From positions 1,054,001-1,118,000 of the forward strand of contig CBDDIF010000001.1 of the NCBI GenBank assembly GCA_965228785.1: a stretch of 64,000 bases of DNA, in the 5' to 3' direction. The first letter of the stretch is position 1; each line of letters begins with the position of its first letter. Below, piece after piece: positions 35,876-44,336 of the stretch. The stretch is from Hoeflea_A sp965228785 (GTDB lineage: Bacteria > Pseudomonadota > Alphaproteobacteria > Rhizobiales > Rhizobiaceae). The notes under the pieces are model-generated. The model ran no database searches. It was not told where the DNA came from and saw only the letters and a program-made list of their open reading frames with translations. The position numbers and the translations under genes were made by a program.

Positions 35876-36651
35876 GCGGTCATCAATGCCTGGCGCTTCT
35901 TCGCCATGTCTTCGCGTTTGCGGTCTTCCTGGCCGACCCGAAATGACCGCTCGACAAAATCGATGTGATCGCGTGCGGCCTGCTTCGCCCTTTCGGCATC
36001 GCCGGCGAGAATGGCGTTGCCAATCGCATGGTGCTGTTGAAGCAGAAGCTCGCCGGTTCCGTCGATGGTCCGCAGATAGTCGCGATTGTAGAAAATCCCG
36101 CGCCGGGTCAGTTCATAGATGGATGCCATGGTGTGGATCAGCGTCGAATTGTGGCTGGCGTCGACAATGGCCGAGTGAAAGCGGATGTCATATTCCTGCG
36201 CGGTTTTGGTGTCTTCGGTGTCGTGGGCTTCCTGCAGCTTGTCCATGATGTCCGACAGGATTGACTTGTCCACCCGGGTCGCGCGCCGAGCTGCAAGGTC
36301 GGCGGCAAAGCCTTCCTGCTCACGCCGGTACTCCAGGTAGTCGAAGAAAGCCGACTGATGCCGTGCATAGAGATCGACCATGGCCGGCGAAAGAGCCGCG
36401 CCGGTAAGTGCTGCCACGTAAGACCCTTCGCCGTGACGCACGCGCAGCAGATCGCGGTCTTCCAACCGCTTCAATGCTTCGCGGACCTTCTGGCGCGAGA
36501 CGTCCAGGGTTTCCGCCAGCTCCCGTTCGGGCGGCATCTTCGTGCCTTCCTTGAGAACGCCTGCGACGATCAGGTCTTCGATCTGGCTGACGACGGCGTC
36601 GACCACCGTTTCGTGGTCTACTTTCTCAAAAATGATCTTCTCAAACGACAT
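35872..36651 (-). CDS. GntR-family transcriptional regulator, FadR/FCD subgroup
   Basis: Repressor-type regulator of 259 residues from the ATG at 36651. N-terminal winged helix MPPERELAETLDVSRQKVRE (about 39-58) with EALKRLEDRDLLRVRHGEGS; the all-helical FCD domain follows with its metal/ligand residues spread over EYDIRFHSAIVDASHN and QQHHAIGNAILAGDAERAKQ. Divergent from the TRAP/lldD operon, in front of which TGGTCT-N7-AGACCA elements lie over the promoter; this is the expected kind of FCD operator, so it most likely represses that operon and responds to its 2-hydroxyacid substrate (inference). Same layout as LldR regulation. Confidence 0.92.
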   Translation of the reverse strand: MSFEKIIFEKVDHETVVDAVVSQIEDLIVAGVLKEGTKMPPERELAETLDVSRQKVREALKRLEDRDLLRVRHGEGSYVAALTGAALSPAMVDLYARHQSAFFDYLEYRREQEGFAADLAARRATRVDKSILSDIMDKLQEAHDTEDTKTAQEYDIRFHSAIVDASHNSTLIHTMASIYELTRRGIFYNRDYLRTIDGTGELLLQQHHAIGNAILAGDAERAKQAARDHIDFVERSFRVGQEDRKREDMAKKRQALMTA

Positions 36652-36879
36652 TCGCACTTCCCGTTTCGCGCCGGCGCTTAGTGGTTCGGAAGGTATACCG
36701 CTCAACGATATTTTTCAAACGTCCAATCGTGTCTACGGCAATTCTTGATTGCTTGGTCTTAAATATATAATTGAAATTATTATAGGAATCCGTCTTGAGA
36801 GATGATTGATGAGTTCCATCAGGCGCTTGCGTAGTTCTACTGCGACGCGACGACGCACCCTGTGCAGCCGTCGATTCCT

Positions 36880-36908
36880 TTGACAGATGTATTGGTCTGT
36901 TTTATAGA
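36880..36908 (+). promoter_or_regulatory. Sigma-70 promoter of the TRAP/lldD operon
   Basis: TTGACA (36880-36885), 17-nt spacer, TATAGA (36903-36908): a near-consensus promoter about 95 nt before the TRAP start codon. The -10 lies inside the operator repeat, so repressor binding would block it. The rest of the 355-bp gap (36652-36879) is divergent leader sequence in which I see no gene. Confidence 0.7.
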
Positions 36909-36941
36909 CCACTTATTCAGTGGTACATATTATAGACCACT
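36893..36941. promoter_or_regulatory. Operator cluster, TGGTCT/AGACCA repeats
   Basis: TGGTCT-N7-AGACCA (36893-36911) is an inverted repeat over the -10 box. TTATAGACCACT occurs twice as a direct repeat (36902-36913 and 36930-36941), with CCAC/GTGG forming a further dyad between them. Probable binding sites of the divergent GntR regulator. Confidence 0.7.
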
Positions 36942-37006
36942 GGAAATGTCGGGTTCGGCGACGGTTTCGCCTTCGTTTGAACCGCCAATCGTTCCTGGAG
37001 GAAATC

Positions 37007-38059
37007 ATGAACAAGGTTCTTATCGCTTTCGCCGCCGCCCTGTCGGCCTCGATCGCCGCAACCGCGGTCAATGCCGCCGACAAGCTGCTGTTGAAGACAC
37101 CGATCGCGTTTTCGACCGCGCTGCCGGGTCTCGGTTCTCCAATCCCGCGCGTTGCCGAGCAGCTAGACAGAATGTCTGGTGGGACGCTGCGGATGAAGGT
37201 CTACGAGCCCAACAAGCTGGTTCCGCCCTTCGAAATTCTAGATGCTGTTTCGTCCGGCAAGATCAATTCCGGCTACACGACGGCCGGCTACTGGGCCGGC
37301 AAGATCCCGGCCGCGCCGCTGTTTTCCGCCGTGCCGTTCGGTCCCGAAGCGGGCGAATACATGGCCTGGCTTTACTATGGCAACGGTCTCGGCCTTTACC
37401 AGGAAATGTATGACAGCGCCGGCTTCAACGTGAAGGTTCTGCCCTGTGCGATCATTGCGCCCGAAACGTCCGGCTGGTTTGCCGAGGAAATCGAGTCGGT
37501 GGAAGATCTCAACGGCCTGAAAATGCGGTTCTTCGGACTTGGCGGCAAGGTCATGCAGAAGCTCGGCGTCGCCACGTCGCTGCTGCCCGGCGGCGAGATC
37601 TTCCCGGCTCTGGAGAAAGGCGCCATTGACGCCACCGAGTTTTCCATGCCAGCGATCGATGCCCGTCTCGGCTTCCACAAACTGGTCAAGTACAACTACT
37701 TCCCCGGCTGGCACCAGCAGGCGACTGTATTCGAACTGTTGGTCAACATGGATGTCTGGAACGAGGCTTCGGACCAGCACAAGGCGATCATCGAGAACGC
37801 CTGCAAGGCTTCCATGACAGACAGCTTTGCCGAAGGCGAGGCAATCCAGCACGAGGCACTGCTCGACAACGTCAACAACAACGGCGTAACCATCAAGCAG
37901 TGGTCGCCGGAGATGCTGGAAACCTTCCGTGCAACCTGGGCTGAAGTTGCTGCCGAAGAATCCGGCGATGCCTTCTTCAAGAAGGTTCTCGACGACATGA
38001 ACAACTTCCGCGACGGCTACCAGATCTGGAAGACCAACGCCTTCCTGCCGCGCAGCTAA
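37007..38059 (+). CDS. dctP: TRAP transporter substrate-binding protein, DctP family (2-oxo/2-hydroxyacid type)
   Basis: Periplasmic binding protein of 350 residues. ATG at 37007 follows GGAGGA with good spacing; signal peptide MNKVLIAFAAALSASIAATA, cleaved after NAA. Mature start KLLLKTPIAFSTALPGLGSP and the segment NGLKMRFFGLGGKVMQKLGV followed by GGEIFPALEKGAIDATEFSM match the DctP subgroup (TakP/lactate-binding) that takes 2-oxo or 2-hydroxy acids; GGEIFPALEKG is especially typical. With the LldD-type gene downstream, lactate or a related acid is the likely ligand (inference). Followed by an intercistronic hairpin and the fused permease. Confidence 0.92.
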   Translation: MNKVLIAFAAALSASIAATAVNAADKLLLKTPIAFSTALPGLGSPIPRVAEQLDRMSGGTLRMKVYEPNKLVPPFEILDAVSSGKINSGYTTAGYWAGKIPAAPLFSAVPFGPEAGEYMAWLYYGNGLGLYQEMYDSAGFNVKVLPCAIIAPETSGWFAEEIESVEDLNGLKMRFFGLGGKVMQKLGVATSLLPGGEIFPALEKGAIDATEFSMPAIDARLGFHKLVKYNYFPGWHQQATVFELLVNMDVWNEASDQHKAIIENACKASMTDSFAEGEAIQHEALLDNVNNNGVTIKQWSPEMLETFRATWAEVAAEESGDAFFKKVLDDMNNFRDGYQIWKTNAFLPRS

Positions 38060-38074
38060 TCAACCTTTGCGAAT

Positions 38075-38098
38075 GCGGGAGGTCAGACGGCCTCCCGC
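38075..38098 (+). repeat. Intercistronic stem-loop between dctP and the permease gene
   Basis: GCGGGAGG (38075-38082) pairs perfectly with CCTCCCGC (38091-38098) around an 8-nt loop, 15 nt after the dctP stop. No T-run follows, so it is unlikely to be a full terminator; it may protect the dctP message or partly attenuate, giving more binding protein than permease. Confidence 0.65.
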
Positions 38099-38156
38099 CG
38101 ACAGTTTTGCGTCGACGTGATCCCATCGCGGCGGCGACGGTTTTCGGGAGGTAACA

Positions 38157-40223
38157 ATGGCAGCCGACAAGACGATCGACAAAGATGCGATCGAGACCTA
38201 CGAGGAGATCCTCGAGCACAAGGACGAGGATACCTACCGGCCGGCGCTGCTGATCGACAGCCTCGTCAAATCCATCGGCCACGTGGTCATGTGGGCCAAT
38301 CTCCTGCTGATCGCCGCGATCACGACCCAGGTCCTGCTGCGTTACCTGTTCAATCAGAACTACCCGAAGCTCGACGAGATTCAGTGGCACTTCTATGGCC
38401 TCGTCACCATGATCGGCGTTTCCTATGCCCTGGTGACCGACAGCCATGTGCGGGTCGACGTCCTGCACATGACCCTGAGTCGCAAGGTCCAGCGCATCAT
38501 CGAATTGGGCGGGTTGCTGCTGTTGCTGACGCCGGTGCTCTACCTGATGATCGATCAGGGGTACGATTATTTCTACGAAAGTTTCCGGGTCAGCGAACGC
38601 TCGGACAGCCCGACCGGCCTCCCGGCGCGCTGGGCCTTCAAGGCCGTCATACCGATCAGCTTCGTTCTGCTGGCGTTGGCAGCCCTTGCCCGCGTGCTGC
38701 ACGATGCGCACGCGCTGTTCAGTCGACCGCAGGAGGCAACGGTCAGCAGCGGCCTCAAGCCGTTGATCACGGTCGTGCTGGTGTTGCTCGCCGTTGGAGC
38801 CGGATTGTCGACCTTGGTGGAAACCACCGAGGAGATGCTGGTCATCGGCATGTTTGCGGCCTTTATCGCGCTGCTGTTCACCGGATTCCCCGTCGCCTGG
38901 ACACTGGCCGGCGTCGGTGTGCTGTTCTGCGGCCTGGCCTATCTGTTCGACAACGACCTGATGGAGTGGACGGGCCTGGAGGCGACCTTTACCGGCCTCG
39001 ACTACCTGACGCTCGGCGCGGTGGTGAACCGTGTCTACGCGACCATGTCCAATGCAGTGCTGGTTGCCCTGCCGATGTTCATTTTCATGGGGCTGATGCT
39101 TGACGAGAGTGGCGTCGCCCAGCGGCTGATGACGTCCATGCAGCGCCTGTTCGGCACGGTGCGCGGCGGTCTGGCGATTACCGTGACGCTGATCGGCATC
39201 ATCCTGGCGGCGTCCACTGGCATCATTGGCGCTTCCGTCGTGCTGCTCGGAGTCCTGTCGCTGCCGTCGATGATCAAGCAGAAATATGCGCCGCCGCTTG
39301 CCGCCGGCGTGGTCTCAGCCTCCGGTACGCTAGGAATTCTCATTCCGCCATCCATCATGCTGGTCATCATGGCCGACCAGATGGCGCTTTCGGTCGGTGA
39401 CCTGTTCATGGCGGCGGTGCTGCCGGGCATCATCCTGGGCGGTCTCTATCTGCTTTACATTTTTGCCCGTGCCTATTTCGATCCCAAGGCCGCGCCGGTG
39501 CCGGAAGATGCGGTCGGGCCGGACTGGGCTGCTGTCCGCGACGTTCTGGTGGCGGTTCTGCCGACTTTTGGGTTGATCTTGGCAGTGCTCGGATCGATTT
39601 TCGCCGGCATAACCACGCCGACCGAGGCCTCAGGCATCGGAGCATTGGGGGCGACGCTGCTGGCTGTTGCCTACCGCAAGCTCACCTTCGCAAAGCTGCG
39701 CGCCGTGCTGGTGTCGACCTTCAATACCACTGCCTATATCTTTGCGATCTTTCTCGGTGCAACGATCTTCTCCTACGTGCTGCGGGAGCTCGGAGGTGAC
39801 GAGTTCATCGAAGGCATGATCAGCTCGACTGGCCTCGGTGCCACGGGAACGATCCTGTTCATTCTGGCCATTGTCTTCCTGCTTGGCTTCGTGCTCGACT
39901 GGATCGAGATCACACTGATCGCCTTGCCGTTGATGCGGCCGATCGTCAACGGCCTCGGCCTCGACATTCCGGGTTTCGGCGAGCTCGACGAGCCGGCGCT
40001 GATCTGGTTCGTCATCCTGGTGGCCGTCACCTTGCAGACGTCCTTCCTGACGCCACCTGTGGGCTTCGCACTGTTCTACCTGAAGGGGGTCTGTCCGCCG
40101 GAAATCCGATTGCCTGACATCTACCGCGGCATCATCCCGTTCGTGATCCTGCAGCTCGTGGGTCTCGCCATCGTGTTCCTGTTTCCGTGGCTCGCCACCT
40201 GGCTACCGTCGGTTGCCTACTGA
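38157..40223 (+). CDS. dctM: TRAP transporter fused permease (DctQ-DctM)
   Basis: Inner-membrane protein of 688 residues joining the small and large TRAP subunits. Residues 35-190 are the four-helix DctQ part (MWANLLLIAAITTQVLLRYL, DEIQWHFYGLVTMIGVSYAL, DSHVRVDVLHM). From about 205 onward is DctM with its glycine-rich repeats (FTGFPVAWTLAGVGVLFCGL, FMGLMLDESGVAQRLM, SASGTLGILIPPSIMLVIMA, ITTPTEASGIGALGATLLAV, TLQTSFLTPPVGFALFYLKG). It works as a sodium- or proton-driven symporter with the upstream binding protein. ATG with GGGAGGT upstream. Confidence 0.94.
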   Translation: MAADKTIDKDAIETYEEILEHKDEDTYRPALLIDSLVKSIGHVVMWANLLLIAAITTQVLLRYLFNQNYPKLDEIQWHFYGLVTMIGVSYALVTDSHVRVDVLHMTLSRKVQRIIELGGLLLLLTPVLYLMIDQGYDYFYESFRVSERSDSPTGLPARWAFKAVIPISFVLLALAALARVLHDAHALFSRPQEATVSSGLKPLITVVLVLLAVGAGLSTLVETTEEMLVIGMFAAFIALLFTGFPVAWTLAGVGVLFCGLAYLFDNDLMEWTGLEATFTGLDYLTLGAVVNRVYATMSNAVLVALPMFIFMGLMLDESGVAQRLMTSMQRLFGTVRGGLAITVTLIGIILAASTGIIGASVVLLGVLSLPSMIKQKYAPPLAAGVVSASGTLGILIPPSIMLVIMADQMALSVGDLFMAAVLPGIILGGLYLLYIFARAYFDPKAAPVPEDAVGPDWAAVRDVLVAVLPTFGLILAVLGSIFAGITTPTEASGIGALGATLLAVAYRKLTFAKLRAVLVSTFNTTAYIFAIFLGATIFSYVLRELGGDEFIEGMISSTGLGATGTILFILAIVFLLGFVLDWIEITLIALPLMRPIVNGLGLDIPGFGELDEPALIWFVILVAVTLQTSFLTPPVGFALFYLKGVCPPEIRLPDIYRGIIPFVILQLVGLAIVFLFPWLATWLPSVAY

Positions 40224-40243
40224 AGCAGCGAAGGAGGATTCCG

Positions 40244-41395
40244 ATGGGTCTCGCGCACTGCCACAACTTTCAGGACTTCCGCACGCTTGCCCGGCGGCGT
40301 CTGCCGGCTCCGATCTTCGACTATATCGATGGCGGGGCCGATGACGAGGTGACCCGTCGGCGCAATACGGAAGCGTTCGAGAGCTGCGACCTGGTACCCA
40401 ACGTGCTGGCCGGGGTTGGCGATGTCGACCTGTCCGTCACGGTCATGGGGCAGAAACTCGCCATGCCGATCTACTGCTCGCCGACGGCATTACAGCGATT
40501 GTTCCACCATCGCGGCGAGCGTGCTGTGGCGGCAGCGGCGGCGAAACACGGAACCATGTTCGGCGTGTCCTCGCTGGGGACCGTCAGCCTGGAAGAAATC
40601 GCCGAGAACTATGATACGCCGCAGGTCTACCAGTTCTATTTCCACAAGGACCGCGGCCTCAACCGGGCGATGCTCGAGCGGGCCAAGGCGGCCGGCATTC
40701 CCGTGCTTATGCTGACCGTGGATTCGATTGTTGGTGGAAATCGCGAGCGCGATTTACGGACCGGATTTTCCATTCCCTTCCGGCTGACGTTGGGAGGGAT
40801 GGCGAGCTTTGCGATGAGGCCCATGTGGGGCATCAATTATCTCACCCATGAACGTTTCCGGCTGCCGCAGATTGAAGAGCACGGTCAGCTGAGCGGCAAC
40901 ATGACGTCGTCGATCGCCGGCTATTTCAATGACATGCTCGATCCGACACTGAACTGGAAGGATGCCGAGGAAATGTGCCGGCTTTGGGACGGCCAGTTCT
41001 GCCTGAAGGGCATCATGAGCGTGGAGGATGCGAAGAAGGCCGTCGATATCGGCTGCACCGGGATCATTGTTTCCAACCACGGTGGACGGCAGCTCGACGG
41101 ATCGCGCAGCCCGTTCGACCAGCTCGCCGAAATCGTCGATGCTGTTGGTGAAAAGGTCGATATCATTCTCGACAGCGGCATCCAGCGCGGCACCCACGTG
41201 ATCAAGGCGCTGTCGCTCGGAGCAAAAGCCGTTAGCGGCGGTCGTTTCTATCTCTATGCTTTGGCCGCTGCCGGCCAACCCGGTGTGGAAAGGGCTCTCG
41301 GCCTGATGCGCGCGGAGATCGAACGCGACCTCAAGCTGATGGGACGCACCGCGATCGATCAGTTGTCGCCCGACAATCTGCGGTATCGCGGTTAA
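40244..41395 (+). CDS. lldD: FMN-dependent 2-hydroxyacid dehydrogenase (L-lactate dehydrogenase LldD type)
   Basis: Flavoenzyme of 383 residues oxidising an L-2-hydroxyacid to the 2-oxoacid, usually passing electrons to quinone. ATG at 40244 follows AAGGAGGA. Landmarks: PIFDYIDGGADDEVTRRRN with substrate-side tyrosine Y27, YCSPTALQRLFHHRGERA, YQFYFHKDRG (FMN/substrate), LTVDSIVGGNRERDLRTGF, K255 region (FCLKGIMSVEDAKKA), and the catalytic SNHGGRQLDGSRSP with H279 and R282, then ILDSGIQRGTHVIKAL. The whole order is that of LldD/glycolate oxidase/mandelate dehydrogenase; lactate is the best guess given the TRAP genes and GntR regulator. Cotranscribed with the TRAP genes (20-nt gap). Confidence 0.92.
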   Translation: MGLAHCHNFQDFRTLARRRLPAPIFDYIDGGADDEVTRRRNTEAFESCDLVPNVLAGVGDVDLSVTVMGQKLAMPIYCSPTALQRLFHHRGERAVAAAAAKHGTMFGVSSLGTVSLEEIAENYDTPQVYQFYFHKDRGLNRAMLERAKAAGIPVLMLTVDSIVGGNRERDLRTGFSIPFRLTLGGMASFAMRPMWGINYLTHERFRLPQIEEHGQLSGNMTSSIAGYFNDMLDPTLNWKDAEEMCRLWDGQFCLKGIMSVEDAKKAVDIGCTGIIVSNHGGRQLDGSRSPFDQLAEIVDAVGEKVDIILDSGIQRGTHVIKALSLGAKAVSGGRFYLYALAAAGQPGVERALGLMRAEIERDLKLMGRTAIDQLSPDNLRYRG

Positions 41396-41440
41396 AGCGC
41401 TTCGACTTTCGCACTGACACGGAATATTGAGGCGACAGGC

Positions 41441-43927
41441 TTACTCCGGAACCCCGGCCTTGCGGAGATCTTCGAAGATTATGTCGCGATAATGCGGCGA
41501 TAGCGTGCGCCAGGCGGTTCGAAACCTCGCCAACGAGATGTCCGGTCGCTGGGCCATGGCTTCCGCAACAGTCGCACGGGCCTCTTCCTCACGCTCCTGC
41601 CGTATCAGGACGGCGGCAAGAAGCAGGCGGGCTATCGAGGAGAGTGGTGGAAAGGTCAGCGCCTGCCGGAGCAGCGTTTCGGCTTGCACGAAATCGAGGA
41701 GGAGGTAGAACGCCAGAGCCTTGACCAATTGCTTGACCGGCAACAGGGGTCCTTTCGGGCTGAGCCGAAGCGAAATCTCGATGGCTGACAAAGCAGCGTC
41801 GGCCCGCTCTCCCCACAGCAAAGTACCTGCAAGATTCAGATATCCCACAGTCGAACTTGGGTTCAGGGCAACGCACTTGTTTGCTTCCTCAATTGCCTGA
41901 TCATACTTGCCCTGGAACGCATATATACGGCTCAGCGCGATCCTTGCCACGCTGCTTCCTTCGTCCAGTTCGACCGCCCGATAAGCATGCCGACCAGCGT
42001 CCGCCATCAACTCGTCCAGGCGATCCAGGTCGCCTTCGCCCATGATTGTTCCGCGCAGCTCGACCACCGCCAACGCCGCATGGGCAGCAGCGAAATCCGG
42101 TGCCTCTTCAACCAAGTCGCATAGCAGGCTGCGTGCAGTTTCCGTGTCTGTGGGATTGAACTTGTATATGTGCCACATGGCCCGTTGAAACGCATCCCAT
42201 AAGGTGACCTGACTACCCTTGCGCTTTGCCCTGTCGCGCTCGGTTATCTTCAGACTGTCATCGATATTGGACGCGATCGCCGTGGCAATCTCATCCTGCA
42301 GCTCGAAAATGTCGTCGAGGTGCCGGTCGAAGCGATCGGCCCAGAGTTGTTTCCCGTCCTGCGCATCGACCAGTTGGGCCGTGACACGCACGCGATCGCC
42401 GGCTTTACGGACGACACCCTCAACCACGTAATGAACCCCGAGCTCTTTGCCGACCAATTTGGCGTCGACAGTTCGGCCCTTGTAGGAGAATGTCGATCCG
42501 CGTGAAATCACCATGAGCCAGTCAACGCGGGAAAGCGCCATGATGATTTCGTCCGTCACACCATCGGCAAAATACTCCTGCTCCGGTTCGCCACTCTGGT
42601 TTTCGAAGGCAAGCACGGCAATCGCCGGTTTCTCTGGTAGTCCGGGATGTTGTGGAACTGGTTGCTCGGTCGGCTCTGCGGGTGGAGGTGTCGGTTTCGC
42701 CGCCTCGGGCGCGCCGTCAAGGGTGAATGCGGGGCCGTGCTTCGGCCAGTCGACATCGTGAAGGATCAGATAATCCCGCAGCACGGAGGCGGCAAAAAGA
42801 AAGGCCATCCGTCGTTCTCGATCCGGCAGGCGCTTTTGGGCAAAGTTCAGACCCGCGGCAACTTGTGCGAGCTGAAACTGGCTTTCCATGTAGGAAAGGC
42901 GGTTGGCTTCATGCAGGTCGACCCAGTCTATGACCTCTGCACGGAGCGACTTCAGCAACTGCAGGATGCCGATATCGTCGCCGCGAACCCCGGTATTGGC
43001 GCGGATGTGATCGAACGGGCAAAGATCGTTGAGGATCGACTGCCAATGGTCGGCGCCGGCCTGGCCACGCGCCGAAAGCAGATAGGCGAGGGCGAAGTAG
43101 CCGTGGTCGAAAAACAGATATTGGCGGCCCTCATAAAAGGCCAGGTCGATCAGATAAAAGTAGTCGCGTTCCGATCCGGTCTTGCTGACCAGAACATTGT
43201 GACCATGCAAATCGCCATGGATCTGGCCCAGCAAGGCTCTCAGCTTGAGTTTTTCAAAGCGATCGGGTGCAGCCTTCGCGAATGCAAGCGGATTCGGATA
43301 CCACACACCCTCGAACGTAAGACTGGGCTCATCGGGTGACAGGCCGCAATCCTGCTCCAGGAAGGCATGCAGTCGACTTTTTTCGGGATCGAGCCGATAG
43401 GTCAGCCAACTCTGCAGCAAGGTCTGCGGCGACAAAAGGCCTGGCGCGAGTTTCGCCGCGCGGTTCCAGTCCTCCAGAAGCGTGCGAGAAAGCCGCTGCA
43501 CGACGCCGATTTGGCGGTCGTGATCGCATTCGGACCATGGCACCGCGAATTCCAGACCGCGGGCGGCTATGGTCGACAGGATAGCCAGGCCGTCACCCTG
43601 GTGCGCGGTGTGAATGATGCGCGGCAGATGGCGGCGGGCGAAATCCGGCTCAGCTTCCTGCGCCTCGCGGTGGCGGTCCGCCTCGGATTGCTCCTGGAGT
43701 GCCGCATCCGGGGCGGCATCCAGTTTGAGGATGGCCTGGCCGGCAAACTCACGGCCGGTCACATCCGCCAGATAGACCATGGCGCCCGACTTGCCGCCGC
43801 TCAGTTGGCGGTTGAGATAGATCTCGCTCTCGATGCCCCATTGTTCGCCGATGACCGGGCGCATGTCCGCATAGGCCTCAGGCCAGGGCAGCCCATCTCC
43901 GGTAGCTTCTTCGTTCGGCTCATCCAT
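41441..43927 (-). CDS. Phosphotransferase-like domain fused to TolB-like and TPR domains
   Basis: An 828-residue cytoplasmic protein with no name. Residues 40-290 resemble the aminoglycoside/choline-kinase fold: glycine-rich loop LSGGKSGAMVYL (42-53), candidate nucleotide lysine K68 (AILKLD), catalytic loop QIHGDLHGHNVLV (235-247) and metal aspartate LIDLAFYEG (D261). After a Pro-rich linker (TPPPAEPTEQPVPQHPG), residues from about 438 form the TolB-like N-terminal domain found before TPRs in adenylate cyclases (KPAIAVLAFENQSGEPEQEY, FADGVTDEIIMALSRV, VEGVVRKAGDRVRVTAQLVD). The rest is TPR repeats (EANKCVALNPSSTVGYLNLA and others). A regulatory kinase or a conflict/defence protein of the TCAD9-like kind are both possible. 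GTG at 43972 is an alternative start. Confidence 0.7.
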   Translation of the reverse strand: MDEPNEEATGDGLPWPEAYADMRPVIGEQWGIESEIYLNRQLSGGKSGAMVYLADVTGREFAGQAILKLDAAPDAALQEQSEADRHREAQEAEPDFARRHLPRIIHTAHQGDGLAILSTIAARGLEFAVPWSECDHDRQIGVVQRLSRTLLEDWNRAAKLAPGLLSPQTLLQSWLTYRLDPEKSRLHAFLEQDCGLSPDEPSLTFEGVWYPNPLAFAKAAPDRFEKLKLRALLGQIHGDLHGHNVLVSKTGSERDYFYLIDLAFYEGRQYLFFDHGYFALAYLLSARGQAGADHWQSILNDLCPFDHIRANTGVRGDDIGILQLLKSLRAEVIDWVDLHEANRLSYMESQFQLAQVAAGLNFAQKRLPDRERRMAFLFAASVLRDYLILHDVDWPKHGPAFTLDGAPEAAKPTPPPAEPTEQPVPQHPGLPEKPAIAVLAFENQSGEPEQEYFADGVTDEIIMALSRVDWLMVISRGSTFSYKGRTVDAKLVGKELGVHYVVEGVVRKAGDRVRVTAQLVDAQDGKQLWADRFDRHLDDIFELQDEIATAIASNIDDSLKITERDRAKRKGSQVTLWDAFQRAMWHIYKFNPTDTETARSLLCDLVEEAPDFAAAHAALAVVELRGTIMGEGDLDRLDELMADAGRHAYRAVELDEGSSVARIALSRIYAFQGKYDQAIEEANKCVALNPSSTVGYLNLAGTLLWGERADAALSAIEISLRLSPKGPLLPVKQLVKALAFYLLLDFVQAETLLRQALTFPPLSSIARLLLAAVLIRQEREEEARATVAEAMAQRPDISLARFRTAWRTLSPHYRDIIFEDLRKAGVPE

Positions 43928-44063
43928 GGGCCATGCATCCGCCTCTTTTCCGCGCCGCCGAATGCCCGGCACGCCTGAGATTGGCGGCAGAATCTGTCCG
44001 GGGGCCTAGCGGCACTTTGTCGGTCGTCGGCCGAATGGTCAATATGTGGTGGCTGGGCGTTTG

Positions 44064-44336
44064 CTAGATCAAAGGTCGATAAGTTTGGATCATTTGATGG
44101 CTGCAGATCGGCTCCACTCGGCCAGGCGCGTCGCGCAGCGCGATGTGGTGCATCGGGCAAGCGGCGCAACGCAGCCGATGGGCCGATATGCAGCCACCCT
44201 TCGGGCCGGGCGCTTTTGGCCCCTGGCGTCGTTGGCTTGCACTTGTGGTGGGATGGCACCACGGCCTGCAACCCGCCTAGCCAGAGACCAAAATCGCCGC
44301 GGTCAAATGGTGCAAACTTACCGCCCTTTGATCTAG
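44064..44336. mobile_element. MITE-like element with 38-bp terminal inverted repeats and TA target
   Basis: The ends are an inverted repeat: 44064-44101 against the reverse complement of 44299-44336 matches at 32 of 38 positions, with the outer 12 bases (CTAGATCAAAGG) identical. The interior of about 197 bp codes for nothing convincing and holds a further stem (GTGGTG 44245-44250 with CACCAC 44257-44262). Both ends begin at TA (44065-44066 and 44334-44335), as expected of a TA target duplication made by IS630/Tc1-type transposases. The right TA lies in the stop codon of the DUF1028 gene. No transposase is present, so the element would move in trans. 43928-44063 holds nothing I recognise. Confidence 0.65.
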
